Below the pieces are notes generated by a model. That model had not been told where the DNA came from and did not search any database. It saw only the letters and a list, made by a program, of their open reading frames with translations. A program made the position numbers and the translations under genes. Below are positions 16,530 to 24,986 of a stretch of 38,270 nucleotides of DNA, piece after piece (positions within the stretch are counted from its first letter, which is position 1; each line of letters begins with the position of its first letter). The DNA is from an uncultured Anaerolineales bacterium. Its GTDB lineage: Bacteria > Chloroflexota > Anaerolineae > Anaerolineales > Villigracilaceae. The stretch lies in assembly GCA_903873975.1 (NCBI GenBank), contig CAIQQN010000271.1, forward strand, positions 1 through 38,270, read 5' to 3'.

Positions 16530-19500
16530 TTACACCTCGCCAGCCAGCAGAGCCATAAAGGCATTCACAACCTTTGGGTCAAAATACTTTCCGGATTGCT
16601 CGCGGATATATTCCAGCGCGTCCTCACGTGTCCACGCCAGGCGGTAGGGGCGGTTGGAGGTCAGAGCGTCATACACATCCACGATGGCGAAAATGCGTGC
16701 CACCTTCGGGATGTCCTCGCCTTTCAGCCCGCGCGGGTAACCGCTGCCGTCCCATTTTTCATGATGGCACCAGGGGATGTGTAGCGCCGGGCGCAGATAG
16801 GTTATCGGGGATAGCAAATTATAGGCATATTGCGGGTGCTGCCGCATCACCTTCCACTCATGTTCATCCAGCGGACCAGCCTTGAGCAGGATGCTATCAG
16901 GAATGGCAATCTTGCCGATGTCGTGCAAAAGGGCACCACGCCGGGCATGTTCCATTTCAACTTCTTCCATGCCCATAGCCTGGATCAGGCGCAGGGTCAG
17001 ATCGGTGACGCGCAGGGTATGGCCCTCGGTTTCTTCATCACGCAACTCCAGGGCTTGGGACCAACCCTGAAGGGTGGCATCATAGGCCAGGGTTAGTTCA
17101 AGGTTGGAATGCTGCAGGTTCTCAAAGAGGTGTCCATTATCAATGGCAATCGCGGTCTGTCCGGCCAGCATTTCAAAGAAGGTGATCCATTCCTGGTCGA
17201 CCGCCATGGGAGTGCGCTGGAAAATTTCGAGCACACCTTGTAATTGTCCCTTGGCAACCAGGGGGATGGCATGGTAGGAAACAAAATTCTCTCCTTCCAG
17301 GTATTGGAGCGGCAGCGAGGCGAACCCGGAAACGGGATGTTCCATCACCTGTTCCACCGCACCGGCCTGGTGGAGGTCGGTAATGTTGATTGCGCGGCGC
17401 TGCAGCGCCAACTGACCGGCTAATCCTTCTCCCAGCCGCAGTTTCATCCCCTCGATGGCATGGACATGGAATCCGCGCCCGGCAGCGTATTCGAGCATCC
17501 TGGTAAGCGGGTTGAACAAAAGCACAGCCGCAGCATCCGCCTTTAATTCCGTGATGATGTGTTCCAGCACAATGCTCAGGGTGACGTGCGTATCCACGCT
17601 GGCGCTGATAGCAGCGTCGATCGCATGCAAGGCAGAGAGACGATGCACGCGCTGCTGGGTCTCTGTAAAAAGACGCACATTTTCAATGGCGACAGAAACC
17701 GAGGATGCAAAGGTAACCAGCAGGCGCAAGTCAGATTCAGTGAAAGCCGCTTTTCGTGAAGCATTATCGAGGGAAATGACGCCGATCACCTTCCCTTTGA
17801 CGATCAAGGGAGCGGAAATCCCACTCTGCACTGCATCGATCTCTTCAATCGCGCCATTTTCGGGGACCTCATAGGCGGCATGGGCGTCATCAATTTTAAT
17901 GGGTATTCGTTCGCGGGCAACGCGGGCAGCATATCCTTTTTGATCCGGGAGAAGGGATAAGCCAATAATACGTGGATCGGAACAACCAAACATGGCGTGC
18001 AGGCGGAGTACACCGTCTGGTTCTGCCAGGAGGATCGTGCCTTTTTCGGCTGAGGGGATTGCATTTCTTGCGCCCGCCAGTATATTCTCAAGAAGAGGCT
18101 GCAGGTCAATGGCACTCGTGAGTGAGATGCTCACCTGTGACAGGCTTTCAAGTTCGGCCAGGCGGTGGCGGAGTTCTTCGAACAGCCGGGCATTTTCGAA
18201 GGCAACGGCCGCTTCGGAGGCCAGGGTCTCCATGAAGATCTGGTCTTCAACAGTGTAAACATCCGCATCGTGGCTCTGGGCGGATATCACGCCGATGATT
18301 TTATCCCGCGCGAGCAGGGGTACCGAAAGGACCGCCCGGGTTGGTTCCGCTTCACCAACCATGATGGGTTTCGCCCCCTTGGTTTTCTGTACATCCTTTA
18401 CTCGCAGCGGCTTTTTACTTTTTATGACGCTCCCAGTAATGCCAGCCTCCACAGGCAGCCTCGTGTTGGGATGGCGGATGCCGCGGTCATACAAGTAGGG
18501 AGCCTCCACCTCCAGGCCATCTTCGGTCAGGAGAGAAACGGTAAAGGCTTCAGCCGGCATGACTTGCCGGGCCGCATGGTGGAGAGCGATGCAAAGTGCT
18601 TCGATTTCCTGGCCGGCGCGAACAATTTCCAGGCTGCCTTGATGCAGGGCGGCTTTGCGCGTCGAAGCGCTCACGGCTTCCTGGTAAAGGCGGGCATTCT
18701 CGAAGGCAACGGCTGCCTGTGCCGCCAGCGTCTGCAGCAGACGCTCATCTTCTTTGCTGAAACGGTTTGACTGCCGGCTTTCCACTACAATGGCGCCAAT
18801 GGCCCGCTCCCCGATCATCAAGGGGACATAGAGACCGGAGTGGATGTCCGGGAAGGCCGAAAAGTAACGCTTATCCGCCTGCACATCACCACTGCGGACC
18901 GTCCTGCCATGTTTGATGACCCAACCGCTCAACCCCTGGGAGGGAGAAGTGAACATCCTGTTCAAACGGTCAATTTCAACCTGGGTCTGGGCGGTATCCA
19001 AGCCAGGTTCACTGAGAGCCAGCAACTCCATGCGTCTGGTTTCGGGATGGTACAGGCGGATGGCGGCATGGTGCCAATCCAGGTTTTTCGACAGGGTTTC
19101 AATCATCTTCTGGGCTATTTTTCTTGGTTCCAATAAGACGCTGATGCTCAGACCATTCTCAAAGAGCACTTCCAGGTCAGTCACCCGGCGGCGGATCTCC
19201 TCTTCAGCCTGCTTGCGGCCAGTGATGTCCTCCAAAGTGCCTTCGTAATAGAGAATCTGCCCAAGATGATCGCGCATGGCCTGTACATTTTCAGAAATCC
19301 AGAGCGTGCCGCCATCTTGCTGATAGACCTCCGATTCGAAATTAACGATCTTTCCCTGTTCGCTCAACTGCGTCATGAACTCTGCACGCCGTTCCGGCTT
19401 TACATAAAATTTGCGGTTAAGGTCGATCACGCTGGCGATCAATTCTTCGGGCGAGGCATAGCCCAACATGCGCGCCAGGGCCGGATTGGCTATGGAGAAT

Positions 19501-22500
19501 CTCCCCGCCAGGGTGGACTGGAAAATACCCTCCATTGAATTCTCAAAGATATTGTGATATTTCGCTTCAGCTAGCCGTAACGCCTCTTCCCTCAGCTTGC
19601 GCTCGGTGATGTCGTGCATGTTAATGACCAGACTGTGGACGGTGGATTCAGCGAGCAGGTTGGTGCCCGTGGCTTCGATCCATCGCCAGGAACCATCCTT
19701 ATGCCGGCGTCGGAAAGCTAGGCGACGGATCTCGCCTGGATGCTGGACTAGCTCATTGAGCATCTGGGCAAGGGAGCCCCTGTCTTCTGCATGGATATAC
19801 TCAAACCCGCTCTTGCCGAGGCGTTGACCGCTGGCCCGGCCCATCATCCTGGCATAAGCCGGGCTCTCATACAGGATCATGCCGCGCGGGTCAACCAGGA
19901 CAACGGCATCCGTATTGTTCTCGGTCAGGAGGCGGTAGTATTTTTCACTATCCTGGAGCGCTTCCCGGGCGTTCTTGCGCTCGCTGATATCGCGACCCGA
20001 ACCCAGGATGGCAATTGGCTGCCCCTGCTCGTCATGGATGAGGGTGAAGGTATTTTCGCTCCAAAACTTCGTCCCGTCTTTTTTGTTGAACTCCAGTTCA
20101 ATGCTCCGGGAGATGAACCGGTCGGGATGGGCGAGGTTTTCGGGCGCGAGGGTTTCGGCAAACAGTTGTAGAGCGCGCTGGAGCGAATCGGGGGACATTT
20201 GCTGGTCGAGCGGGATCGTGTTGATCTCGTCAAGTGTAAAGCCGCGCAGACGCGTAACCGATGGGCTGATATAGGTGGTGCGCAGACTCAAATCCATCAG
20301 CCAGACCGTGTCGCTTATGTTCTCGGCCAACATGCGGTAACGCTCTTCGCTTTGGTGTAGTACCTCGCCGGCATGCTTGCGATCCTCCTCAACTCCCATT
20401 GCTGAGGCGATTATTCCCAACATTCGCTGATCATCATCGCTTGGGATAAAATCATTTTGAAATACAACGCAAAGCGAGCCTACGTTTGATTTCTCGAATT
20501 TAACTGGCTTACCGATATATGTTTGCAGATGGTATTGTTTAACGTTAGGATCGGTGAATGCATAGGGCGAATCTTGCAAGTTCCTGATAATAACGATCTC
20601 GTCTTTATTGGATTTGATAACATCGGCGCAGATGTGTCCCTCGGAAGGGCCAATGGTTCTGTAATCCGGAGGAGTATTCCACGTTCCGAGAGAACACAGC
20701 ATATCTCCCTGGAGTTGATTGTAAAGTGCACAAGTGGCGCCGAACATCTCTCCAGTGAATGCAACCAGCAGGTTGATATTGACAATCGGATCTGAGCCGA
20801 AGCTGAGGAAACATTCGTTGAGTTTCGTAAGCCGTTCCTCCGCCTGCTTGCGCTCGGCGATGTCGGTGAAGACACCCTGGTCATAAAGCGGTTTTCCCGA
20901 GGCATCACAAATGGTAACAGCTTCATCCCGCACCCACACAATATGGCCATCACGTGCCACCAAGCGGTAATCAGATCTAAACGGTTCACCGGTTGCGAGA
21001 TGATGCTTGTTCTCTGCCAATACACGCAGGCGATCGTCAGGATGCAATATTTTTAGCCACAAATCAGGGTCGGCCACCCATTCCTCGGGTGCATAGCCGG
21101 TCAGGTCTTTGATCTGCGGGCCGATGAAGAGGGTTGAGGCTATCTCATCCAGAGCGTCCCGATAGATGACGCCGGGAATTCGTTCCACCAGCGCCTGATA
21201 GGATTGCTGGCTCTCTTTCAATGCCTCTTCCGCCAGCGTGCGCACGGTGATGTCGCGGAACGACCAGACCCTGCCTCTAACTTTTGTCCCCTGCATTAAA
21301 GCATATGACAGCCGCTCAAATACTCTCCCATCCTTGAAATAGAGTGTATCGAAACTTTTCTTCTTCGACTTGTATAATTCCTGAACCTGTTCGAGGAAAC
21401 TTTGCGGGTCGTTCAGTTGATCAAGGACATGCTGAAGAAGGACAGAGTCGTCCTGGCTGGCTATTACCGCCGGCGGGATCCGCCACATTTCCGCAAAACG
21501 TTGATTGGCATAAAGCACCTCGTTTTTACTGCCGACAGCCAGAATTCCATCAGCGGTGGATTGCAAAACCGCCTGTAAATTTGATTCGCTCTTCCGTAAT
21601 GCCTCCTCGGCCTGCTTGCGCTCGGTGATCTCCTGTTGAGCCTGTTCAAAAAGGCGCGCATTATCAATGGCAGCGGCGGTATGGCCGGCCAGCATCTCAA
21701 GCAGTTCCTGATCCCCGGGGGTGTAAGCCTCTGGATGGTAACTCTGCGCGGAGATGATGCCGATGGTCTTTCCTTTGATCTGCAACGGTACGGCCACGAC
21801 CGAAGCGGTGACCGGCCCGCTGCCATACGGCTCGAACTTGATCCCGCTCTTTTTAATCTGCCCCGGGTTGTTCAAGAGCACCGACCGGCCGGAACGAACC
21901 ATATGGCCCCCCAGCCCATGGTCCGCCTTATAAGGATTCGGCGCAACTCTTTTGTTGTTTTCTATGATATAGTTTCCCGCCATCTCATCCCGAATTTCAT
22001 CGTATAAACTGATCACGAAATCTTCACAGGGCATGACTTGTTGCACGGCGCGATGGACTGCCGCGAAAATCTGCTCTGTATCCAGGCTGGCGCCAATCTG
22101 CTCCCCGGCGCGATATACGATCGACCAGCGTTCAACCATGCGGCGGTTCTCTTCTTCCGCTTGCCTGCGCTCGGTGATATCGCGCACAACTGCAGTCACT
22201 TCTTCTGCACCACTGGCAATCATGCGGCCTTCATAATCCCGCACGCCCTGACCTGGAATGGGTAATTGATAATCAAAGATCTGTAATTCACCGGTCTCCA
22301 ATGCAGTACGGATCTTTTCTTCAATCGAACTGGTGAATTCGGGTGGGAGAATATCCCGGCTGCGTTTGCCTACAAAGGTTGGTCCGGATTGGATATAAAG
22401 ATCCCTACGGTCAGCCTTATAGTCCAGGAAAACACCCTGGCTATCCATACGGAACATCAGGTCTGGAATGGCCTGAAGCATCGCCTTTGTACGGGATTCA

Positions 22501-23282
22501 CTCTCGCGCAGGGTTTCTTCCGCCTGCTGGCGCTCGGTGACGTCGCGCGCATTGATGACAATGCCTTTTATTGCCGGATGGTCGAGCAGATTGCTGCCCG
22601 TGCCCTCCAGAGTACACCAGGTCCCGTTCTTATGGCGTAAGCGTATTTGCATGGGTACAGCCGAATGGTCGGAAGTCTGGATCCGCTGGCGGAAAGCCTC
22701 CATGAAAGCGGGGATGTCATCAGGATGGATGTAATCCTGGAGGCCGGCGCCCCCAATGACCTCTTCGATCGAATAGCCCAGGATACTTTGGATGGATGGG
22801 CTGATATAGCGGATGGTAGCATCAGGGTTCAGGATGCAGATAATGTCTGAAGAATTTTCGATCATGGAACGGAAACGGGATTCGCTTTCCTGCAAGGCCT
22901 GTCCCGCCGCCCGCTTTTCCGCGGCCCGCTGGATGGAGAGAACGAGCTGGTCCATATCGCAAGGTTTCTGGAAGTACGTGTATGCCCCGACATTGATGGC
23001 CTCAATGGCCGAATTCTGGGTGGCGTAGCCGGTGAGCAGGATGCACTCGGTATCCGGTGAATGTGCCTTAATGAGCCGCAGCACTTCCAGCCCGGGCATA
23101 TCCTGCAACTTGAGGTCGATCAGAGCCACGTCAATGTCTTCTTTACCCATGCGGGCGAGCGCAGTCCGACCTGTTGCAGCGGGAACGGATTCGATCCCCT
23201 TCACCTTCAGGATGTCGGTCAGACTCGCCCGCAGGTTGGGGTCATCGTCCACGAGCAGAACTCTAATTGTCTTACGATCCAT
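16530..23282 (-). CDS. Giant REC-PAS-GAF-HD-GYP signalling protein
   Basis: The protein has 2250 residues and no transmembrane segment. Reading along it: a receiver domain (1-125, D56 in VALIDLKLQ); PAS 1 and 2 (about 130-375); GAF 1 (380-550); PAS 3 and 4 (555-810); GAF 2 (812-965); PAS 5, 6 and 7 (970-1357); GAF 3 to 6 (1360-2060); and an HD-GYP phosphodiesterase (2070-2250). The HD-GYP is intact, with HDIGK at H2120 and HHEKWDGSGYP. HD-GYP enzymes hydrolyse cyclic di-GMP or related dinucleotides, so the output is probably dinucleotide breakdown controlled by phosphorylation and many small-ligand or redox inputs. CTAGGAGAAGTTGAG precedes the ATG. No GGDEF or kinase domain is present. The nearest kinase, at 24983-27769, is a candidate phosphodonor. 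Confidence 0.95.
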   Translation of the reverse strand: MDRKTIRVLLVDDDPNLRASLTDILKVKGIESVPAATGRTALARMGKEDIDVALIDLKLQDMPGLEVLRLIKAHSPDTECILLTGYATQNSAIEAINVGAYTYFQKPCDMDQLVLSIQRAAEKRAAGQALQESESRFRSMIENSSDIICILNPDATIRYISPSIQSILGYSIEEVIGGAGLQDYIHPDDIPAFMEAFRQRIQTSDHSAVPMQIRLRHKNGTWCTLEGTGSNLLDHPAIKGIVINARDVTERQQAEETLRESESRTKAMLQAIPDLMFRMDSQGVFLDYKADRRDLYIQSGPTFVGKRSRDILPPEFTSSIEEKIRTALETGELQIFDYQLPIPGQGVRDYEGRMIASGAEEVTAVVRDITERRQAEEENRRMVERWSIVYRAGEQIGASLDTEQIFAAVHRAVQQVMPCEDFVISLYDEIRDEMAGNYIIENNKRVAPNPYKADHGLGGHMVRSGRSVLLNNPGQIKKSGIKFEPYGSGPVTASVVAVPLQIKGKTIGIISAQSYHPEAYTPGDQELLEMLAGHTAAAIDNARLFEQAQQEITERKQAEEALRKSESNLQAVLQSTADGILAVGSKNEVLYANQRFAEMWRIPPAVIASQDDSVLLQHVLDQLNDPQSFLEQVQELYKSKKKSFDTLYFKDGRVFERLSYALMQGTKVRGRVWSFRDITVRTLAEEALKESQQSYQALVERIPGVIYRDALDEIASTLFIGPQIKDLTGYAPEEWVADPDLWLKILHPDDRLRVLAENKHHLATGEPFRSDYRLVARDGHIVWVRDEAVTICDASGKPLYDQGVFTDIAERKQAEERLTKLNECFLSFGSDPIVNINLLVAFTGEMFGATCALYNQLQGDMLCSLGTWNTPPDYRTIGPSEGHICADVIKSNKDEIVIIRNLQDSPYAFTDPNVKQYHLQTYIGKPVKFEKSNVGSLCVVFQNDFIPSDDDQRMLGIIASAMGVEEDRKHAGEVLHQSEERYRMLAENISDTVWLMDLSLRTTYISPSVTRLRGFTLDEINTIPLDQQMSPDSLQRALQLFAETLAPENLAHPDRFISRSIELEFNKKDGTKFWSENTFTLIHDEQGQPIAILGSGRDISERKNAREALQDSEKYYRLLTENNTDAVVLVDPRGMILYESPAYARMMGRASGQRLGKSGFEYIHAEDRGSLAQMLNELVQHPGEIRRLAFRRRHKDGSWRWIEATGTNLLAESTVHSLVINMHDITERKLREEALRLAEAKYHNIFENSMEGIFQSTLAGRFSIANPALARMLGYASPEELIASVIDLNRKFYVKPERRAEFMTQLSEQGKIVNFESEVYQQDGGTLWISENVQAMRDHLGQILYYEGTLEDITGRKQAEEEIRRRVTDLEVLFENGLSISVLLEPRKIAQKMIETLSKNLDWHHAAIRLYHPETRRMELLALSEPGLDTAQTQVEIDRLNRMFTSPSQGLSGWVIKHGRTVRSGDVQADKRYFSAFPDIHSGLYVPLMIGERAIGAIVVESRQSNRFSKEDERLLQTLAAQAAVAFENARLYQEAVSASTRKAALHQGSLEIVRAGQEIEALCIALHHAARQVMPAEAFTVSLLTEDGLEVEAPYLYDRGIRHPNTRLPVEAGITGSVIKSKKPLRVKDVQKTKGAKPIMVGEAEPTRAVLSVPLLARDKIIGVISAQSHDADVYTVEDQIFMETLASEAAVAFENARLFEELRHRLAELESLSQVSISLTSAIDLQPLLENILAGARNAIPSAEKGTILLAEPDGVLRLHAMFGCSDPRIIGLSLLPDQKGYAARVARERIPIKIDDAHAAYEVPENGAIEEIDAVQSGISAPLIVKGKVIGVISLDNASRKAAFTESDLRLLVTFASSVSVAIENVRLFTETQQRVHRLSALHAIDAAISASVDTHVTLSIVLEHIITELKADAAAVLLFNPLTRMLEYAAGRGFHVHAIEGMKLRLGEGLAGQLALQRRAINITDLHQAGAVEQVMEHPVSGFASLPLQYLEGENFVSYHAIPLVAKGQLQGVLEIFQRTPMAVDQEWITFFEMLAGQTAIAIDNGHLFENLQHSNLELTLAYDATLQGWSQALELRDEETEGHTLRVTDLTLRLIQAMGMEEVEMEHARRGALLHDIGKIAIPDSILLKAGPLDEHEWKVMRQHPQYAYNLLSPITYLRPALHIPWCHHEKWDGSGYPRGLKGEDIPKVARIFAIVDVYDALTSNRPYRLAWTREDALEYIREQSGKYFDPKVVNAFMALLAGEV

Positions 23283-23630
23283 CTCAACTTCTCCTAGAGG
23301 AGGAACCGCTCCCCCATTTTACTCAAACCAACCGATAGGGAATTCATGAAAAGGCGGACACCAACGCCTCGAAAAAAGATGTGAGGGATTCCGACAAGTT
23401 ACATTATATACCCTGGACCTTATGCATGGATTAGAAGAGGGGTCAGGGGAAGAGCAGGAGGCAGAAGGCGGGAGGCGGGCATTGTAGATTGATAATTTGA
23501 GATCCCCAAAGGGGACGCTGTTGAAGATCGAAGAATTAAAAAACATTTACCACAAAGAGCAAGAAGGAAAAGAACGTTGAATGTCAAGCGTTGAACGTCA
23601 AAGAGGGTGTACAGGCATCGGCACACAAAG

Positions 23631-23805
23631 TATTCGTTTGTTTTCGGGAAAAAAGAGGAACAAACGAATACCTCCCGGTTCCCGCGTTCTCTTCGGGGCC
23701 TTCTTCATTATAAACTCCATTGGTAGGCATGAGGTTCTGACCACAATCGATTTTAAGCAAAACAAACGAATCCCCTCCGGAAGGCACCCCTCGGGGACGA
23801 TGTAC
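23631..23805. repeat. Tandem structured element, unit 1
   Basis: TATTCGTTTGTT (23631-23642) pairs perfectly over 12 bp with AACAAACGAATA (23659-23670) around a 16-base loop starting TTCGGGAAAAAAGAGG. A body with TTCATTA and TTTTAAGCAA follows, then a direct copy of the 3' arm, AACAAACGAAT (23761-23771), and finally CGGGGACGATGT. The same landmarks recur 240 bp later in unit 2. Whether it acts as RNA, as DNA or as a mobile remnant is unknown. Confidence 0.7.
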
Positions 23806-23870
23806 CCTTTGGGGAGGAGAGTAGAGAGGGGAGAACAGAGAGTTGAGAGCCGCCTCGACCAGGCCTCGGT

Positions 23871-24069
23871 TAGTTGTTTGTTTTCGGGAAAAAAGAGGAA
23901 CAAACAACTGTGCCCTGCGAGGGGATTCTCCAGTGAGAGGTCCTTCATTACAAAGTTACCTTGTGAGCGTGAAAATTCGACAAGAATTGTTTTTAAGCAA
24001 ATCAAACAACTCAAACAATGTGCTCTATCGACGACTTGTCCCACGGGGATCCCCTGGCGGGGACGATGT
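23871..24069. repeat. Tandem structured element, unit 2
   Basis: TAGTTGTTTGTT (23871-23882) pairs with AACAAACAACTG (23899-23910) around the same 16-base loop. Compared with unit 1, two pairs changed on both sides (T-A to G-C and C-G to T-A) and one became a T-G wobble. TTCATTA and TTTTAAGCAA lie exactly 240 bp from those of unit 1. The distal copy ATCAAACAACT (24001-24011) carries the unit 2 version of the arm with one mismatch. GGGGACGATGT closes the unit. Confidence 0.7.
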
Positions 24070-24079
24070 GCTTCGCAAT

Positions 24080-24129
24080 GTCGCCAAACCGGTCGATAGC
24101 GGCATGACGCCGCTTCGACTCGTGGCGAC
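24080..24129. repeat. Nested inverted repeat, likely strong hairpin or cruciform
   Basis: Outer arms GTCGCCA (24080-24086) and TGGCGAC (24123-24129) enclose an inner stem GTCGATAGCGG (24092-24102) with CCGCTTCGAC (24110-24119), ten pairs with one bulged base around the loop CATGACG. No T-run follows on either side. Confidence 0.6.
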
Positions 24130-24191
24130 TTGATGTCGCAGAGCACACAGGAAGAGCGCCGGGACGTTCCGCTGGAAAGCCCCCCTCTAGT

Positions 24192-24220
24192 CCCCCCATT
24201 TCAAGTTCAGAAATGGGGGG
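24192..24220. repeat. Perfect 11-bp hairpin
   Basis: CCCCCCATTTC and GAAATGGGGGG pair perfectly around a 7-base loop. No T-run follows. It resembles the arms of dispersed palindromic repeats rather than a terminator. Confidence 0.6.
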
Positions 24221-24538
24221 ACGTGATTGCGGGGATGATATCCCGGAAGAACACCAGGACGATATACCCTACCCACGTGTATGATCAATTGTTAACGAAC
24301 CGTGAAACGGTGTACCACAGTGAAGTATGAAGAACTATTTTTGTAGCAAGATTCCAAAGAAAAAGCGGCAAGGAAGACTTATGAGCGCCACAAACTCATG
24401 TCTACGGCATGGCACTATGCAGCGTAGACGCTGCCAGCGCACATCCCTGCCACGAAGTGATTCTAAAACATATGTTCTAATTCGTCAAGGGTAACTGCTT
24501 ACACAAGGTCTCCAATGGTTTAACCAACCTGGTTCAAC

Positions 24539-24594
24539 TGTCATTGCGATGGGATTGCTTCCCGGAAGAGCACCGGGACAAAGTCGCAATGACA
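24539..24594. repeat. Interspersed palindromic repeat, TGTCATTGCGA type
   Basis: TGTCATTGCGA (24539-24549) and TCGCAATGACA (24584-24594) are perfect 11-base inverted arms around a core with TTGCTTCCCGGAAGAGC. It shares its end and its TCCCGGA-type core with the element at 7848-7921. It ends six bases before the receiver gene stop, so it could act as a 3' structure of the - strand transcript. Confidence 0.65.
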
Positions 24595-24599
24595 CCATG

Positions 24600-24986
24600 T
24601 TACGGAGCCTCTTTGATAATAAGCCTCTTGTAGGCTGAAAACAGGGAGAGAAGGAACTCCATATCCAGCGGCTTGTTTAAAACTGTTTTAATCCCTTCTG
24701 TGATCCCTTGCTGGATGATGTCATCGGCCGCATAGGCGGTCATTAAAACCGTGGTCAGGTTTGGGTGGGTTTTCCTGGCCTGGCGGTAGAGGGCGACTCC
24801 GTTCATATCCGGCATCCTGACATCCGTCAAGAGGATATCGACCCGTTCTTTTCGCAGGATCTCCAGGGCCTCTGCGCCGGAAAAGGCGGCGTGGACTTCA
24901 AAGCCTTCGACATCCATGATTTCCGCCAGGGTCTTAGCCATGGACAGATTATCGTCAACAACAAGAATGGATAAAATTCTACTCAT
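24600..24986 (-). CDS. Stand-alone receiver-domain response regulator
   Basis: The protein has 128 residues and is a single CheY-like receiver without an output domain. It has DD at residues 11-12, the phospho-acceptor D55 in ILLTDVRMPDMNG, a threonine in VLMTAYA and the conserved lysine in VLNKPLD. Its ATG overlaps the stop of the histidine kinase upstream by four bases (ATGA), so the two are translationally coupled and should be partners. Lacking an output domain, it probably passes phosphate or binds a target protein. The REC-HD-GYP protein encoded beyond the repeat block is one candidate within the same signalling network (inference). Confidence 0.93.
   Translation of the reverse strand: MSRILSILVVDDNLSMAKTLAEIMDVEGFEVHAAFSGAEALEILRKERVDILLTDVRMPDMNGVALYRQARKTHPNLTTVLMTAYAADDIIQQGITEGIKTVLNKPLDMEFLLSLFSAYKRLIIKEAP

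Larger units (their letters stand above)
23283..24599. other. 1.3-kb non-coding, repeat-rich block
   Basis: No credible gene lies between the start of the giant sensor and the end of the stand-alone receiver. ORFs on both strands cross the block, but they merely track the repeats. It holds two 240-bp-spaced hairpin units, a nested inverted repeat, an 11-bp perfect hairpin, a short CAGCGTAGACGCTG palindrome (24420-24433) and a TGTCATTGCGA repeat. ATTATA at 23403-23408 reads as a -10 on the - strand for the giant gene, but no -35 is evident. Confidence 0.7.

Noticed and set aside
23631-24069. CRISPR array or retron
   Set aside because: Only two units with a 240-bp period, diverged interiors and no cas genes; no reverse transcriptase gene nearby for a retron.
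23581-24146. Long ORFs on both strands across the repeat block (172 aa on +, 182 aa on -)
   Set aside because: They follow the repeat period (240 is a multiple of three), lack good ribosome binding sites and recognisable domains, and are open on both strands at once.
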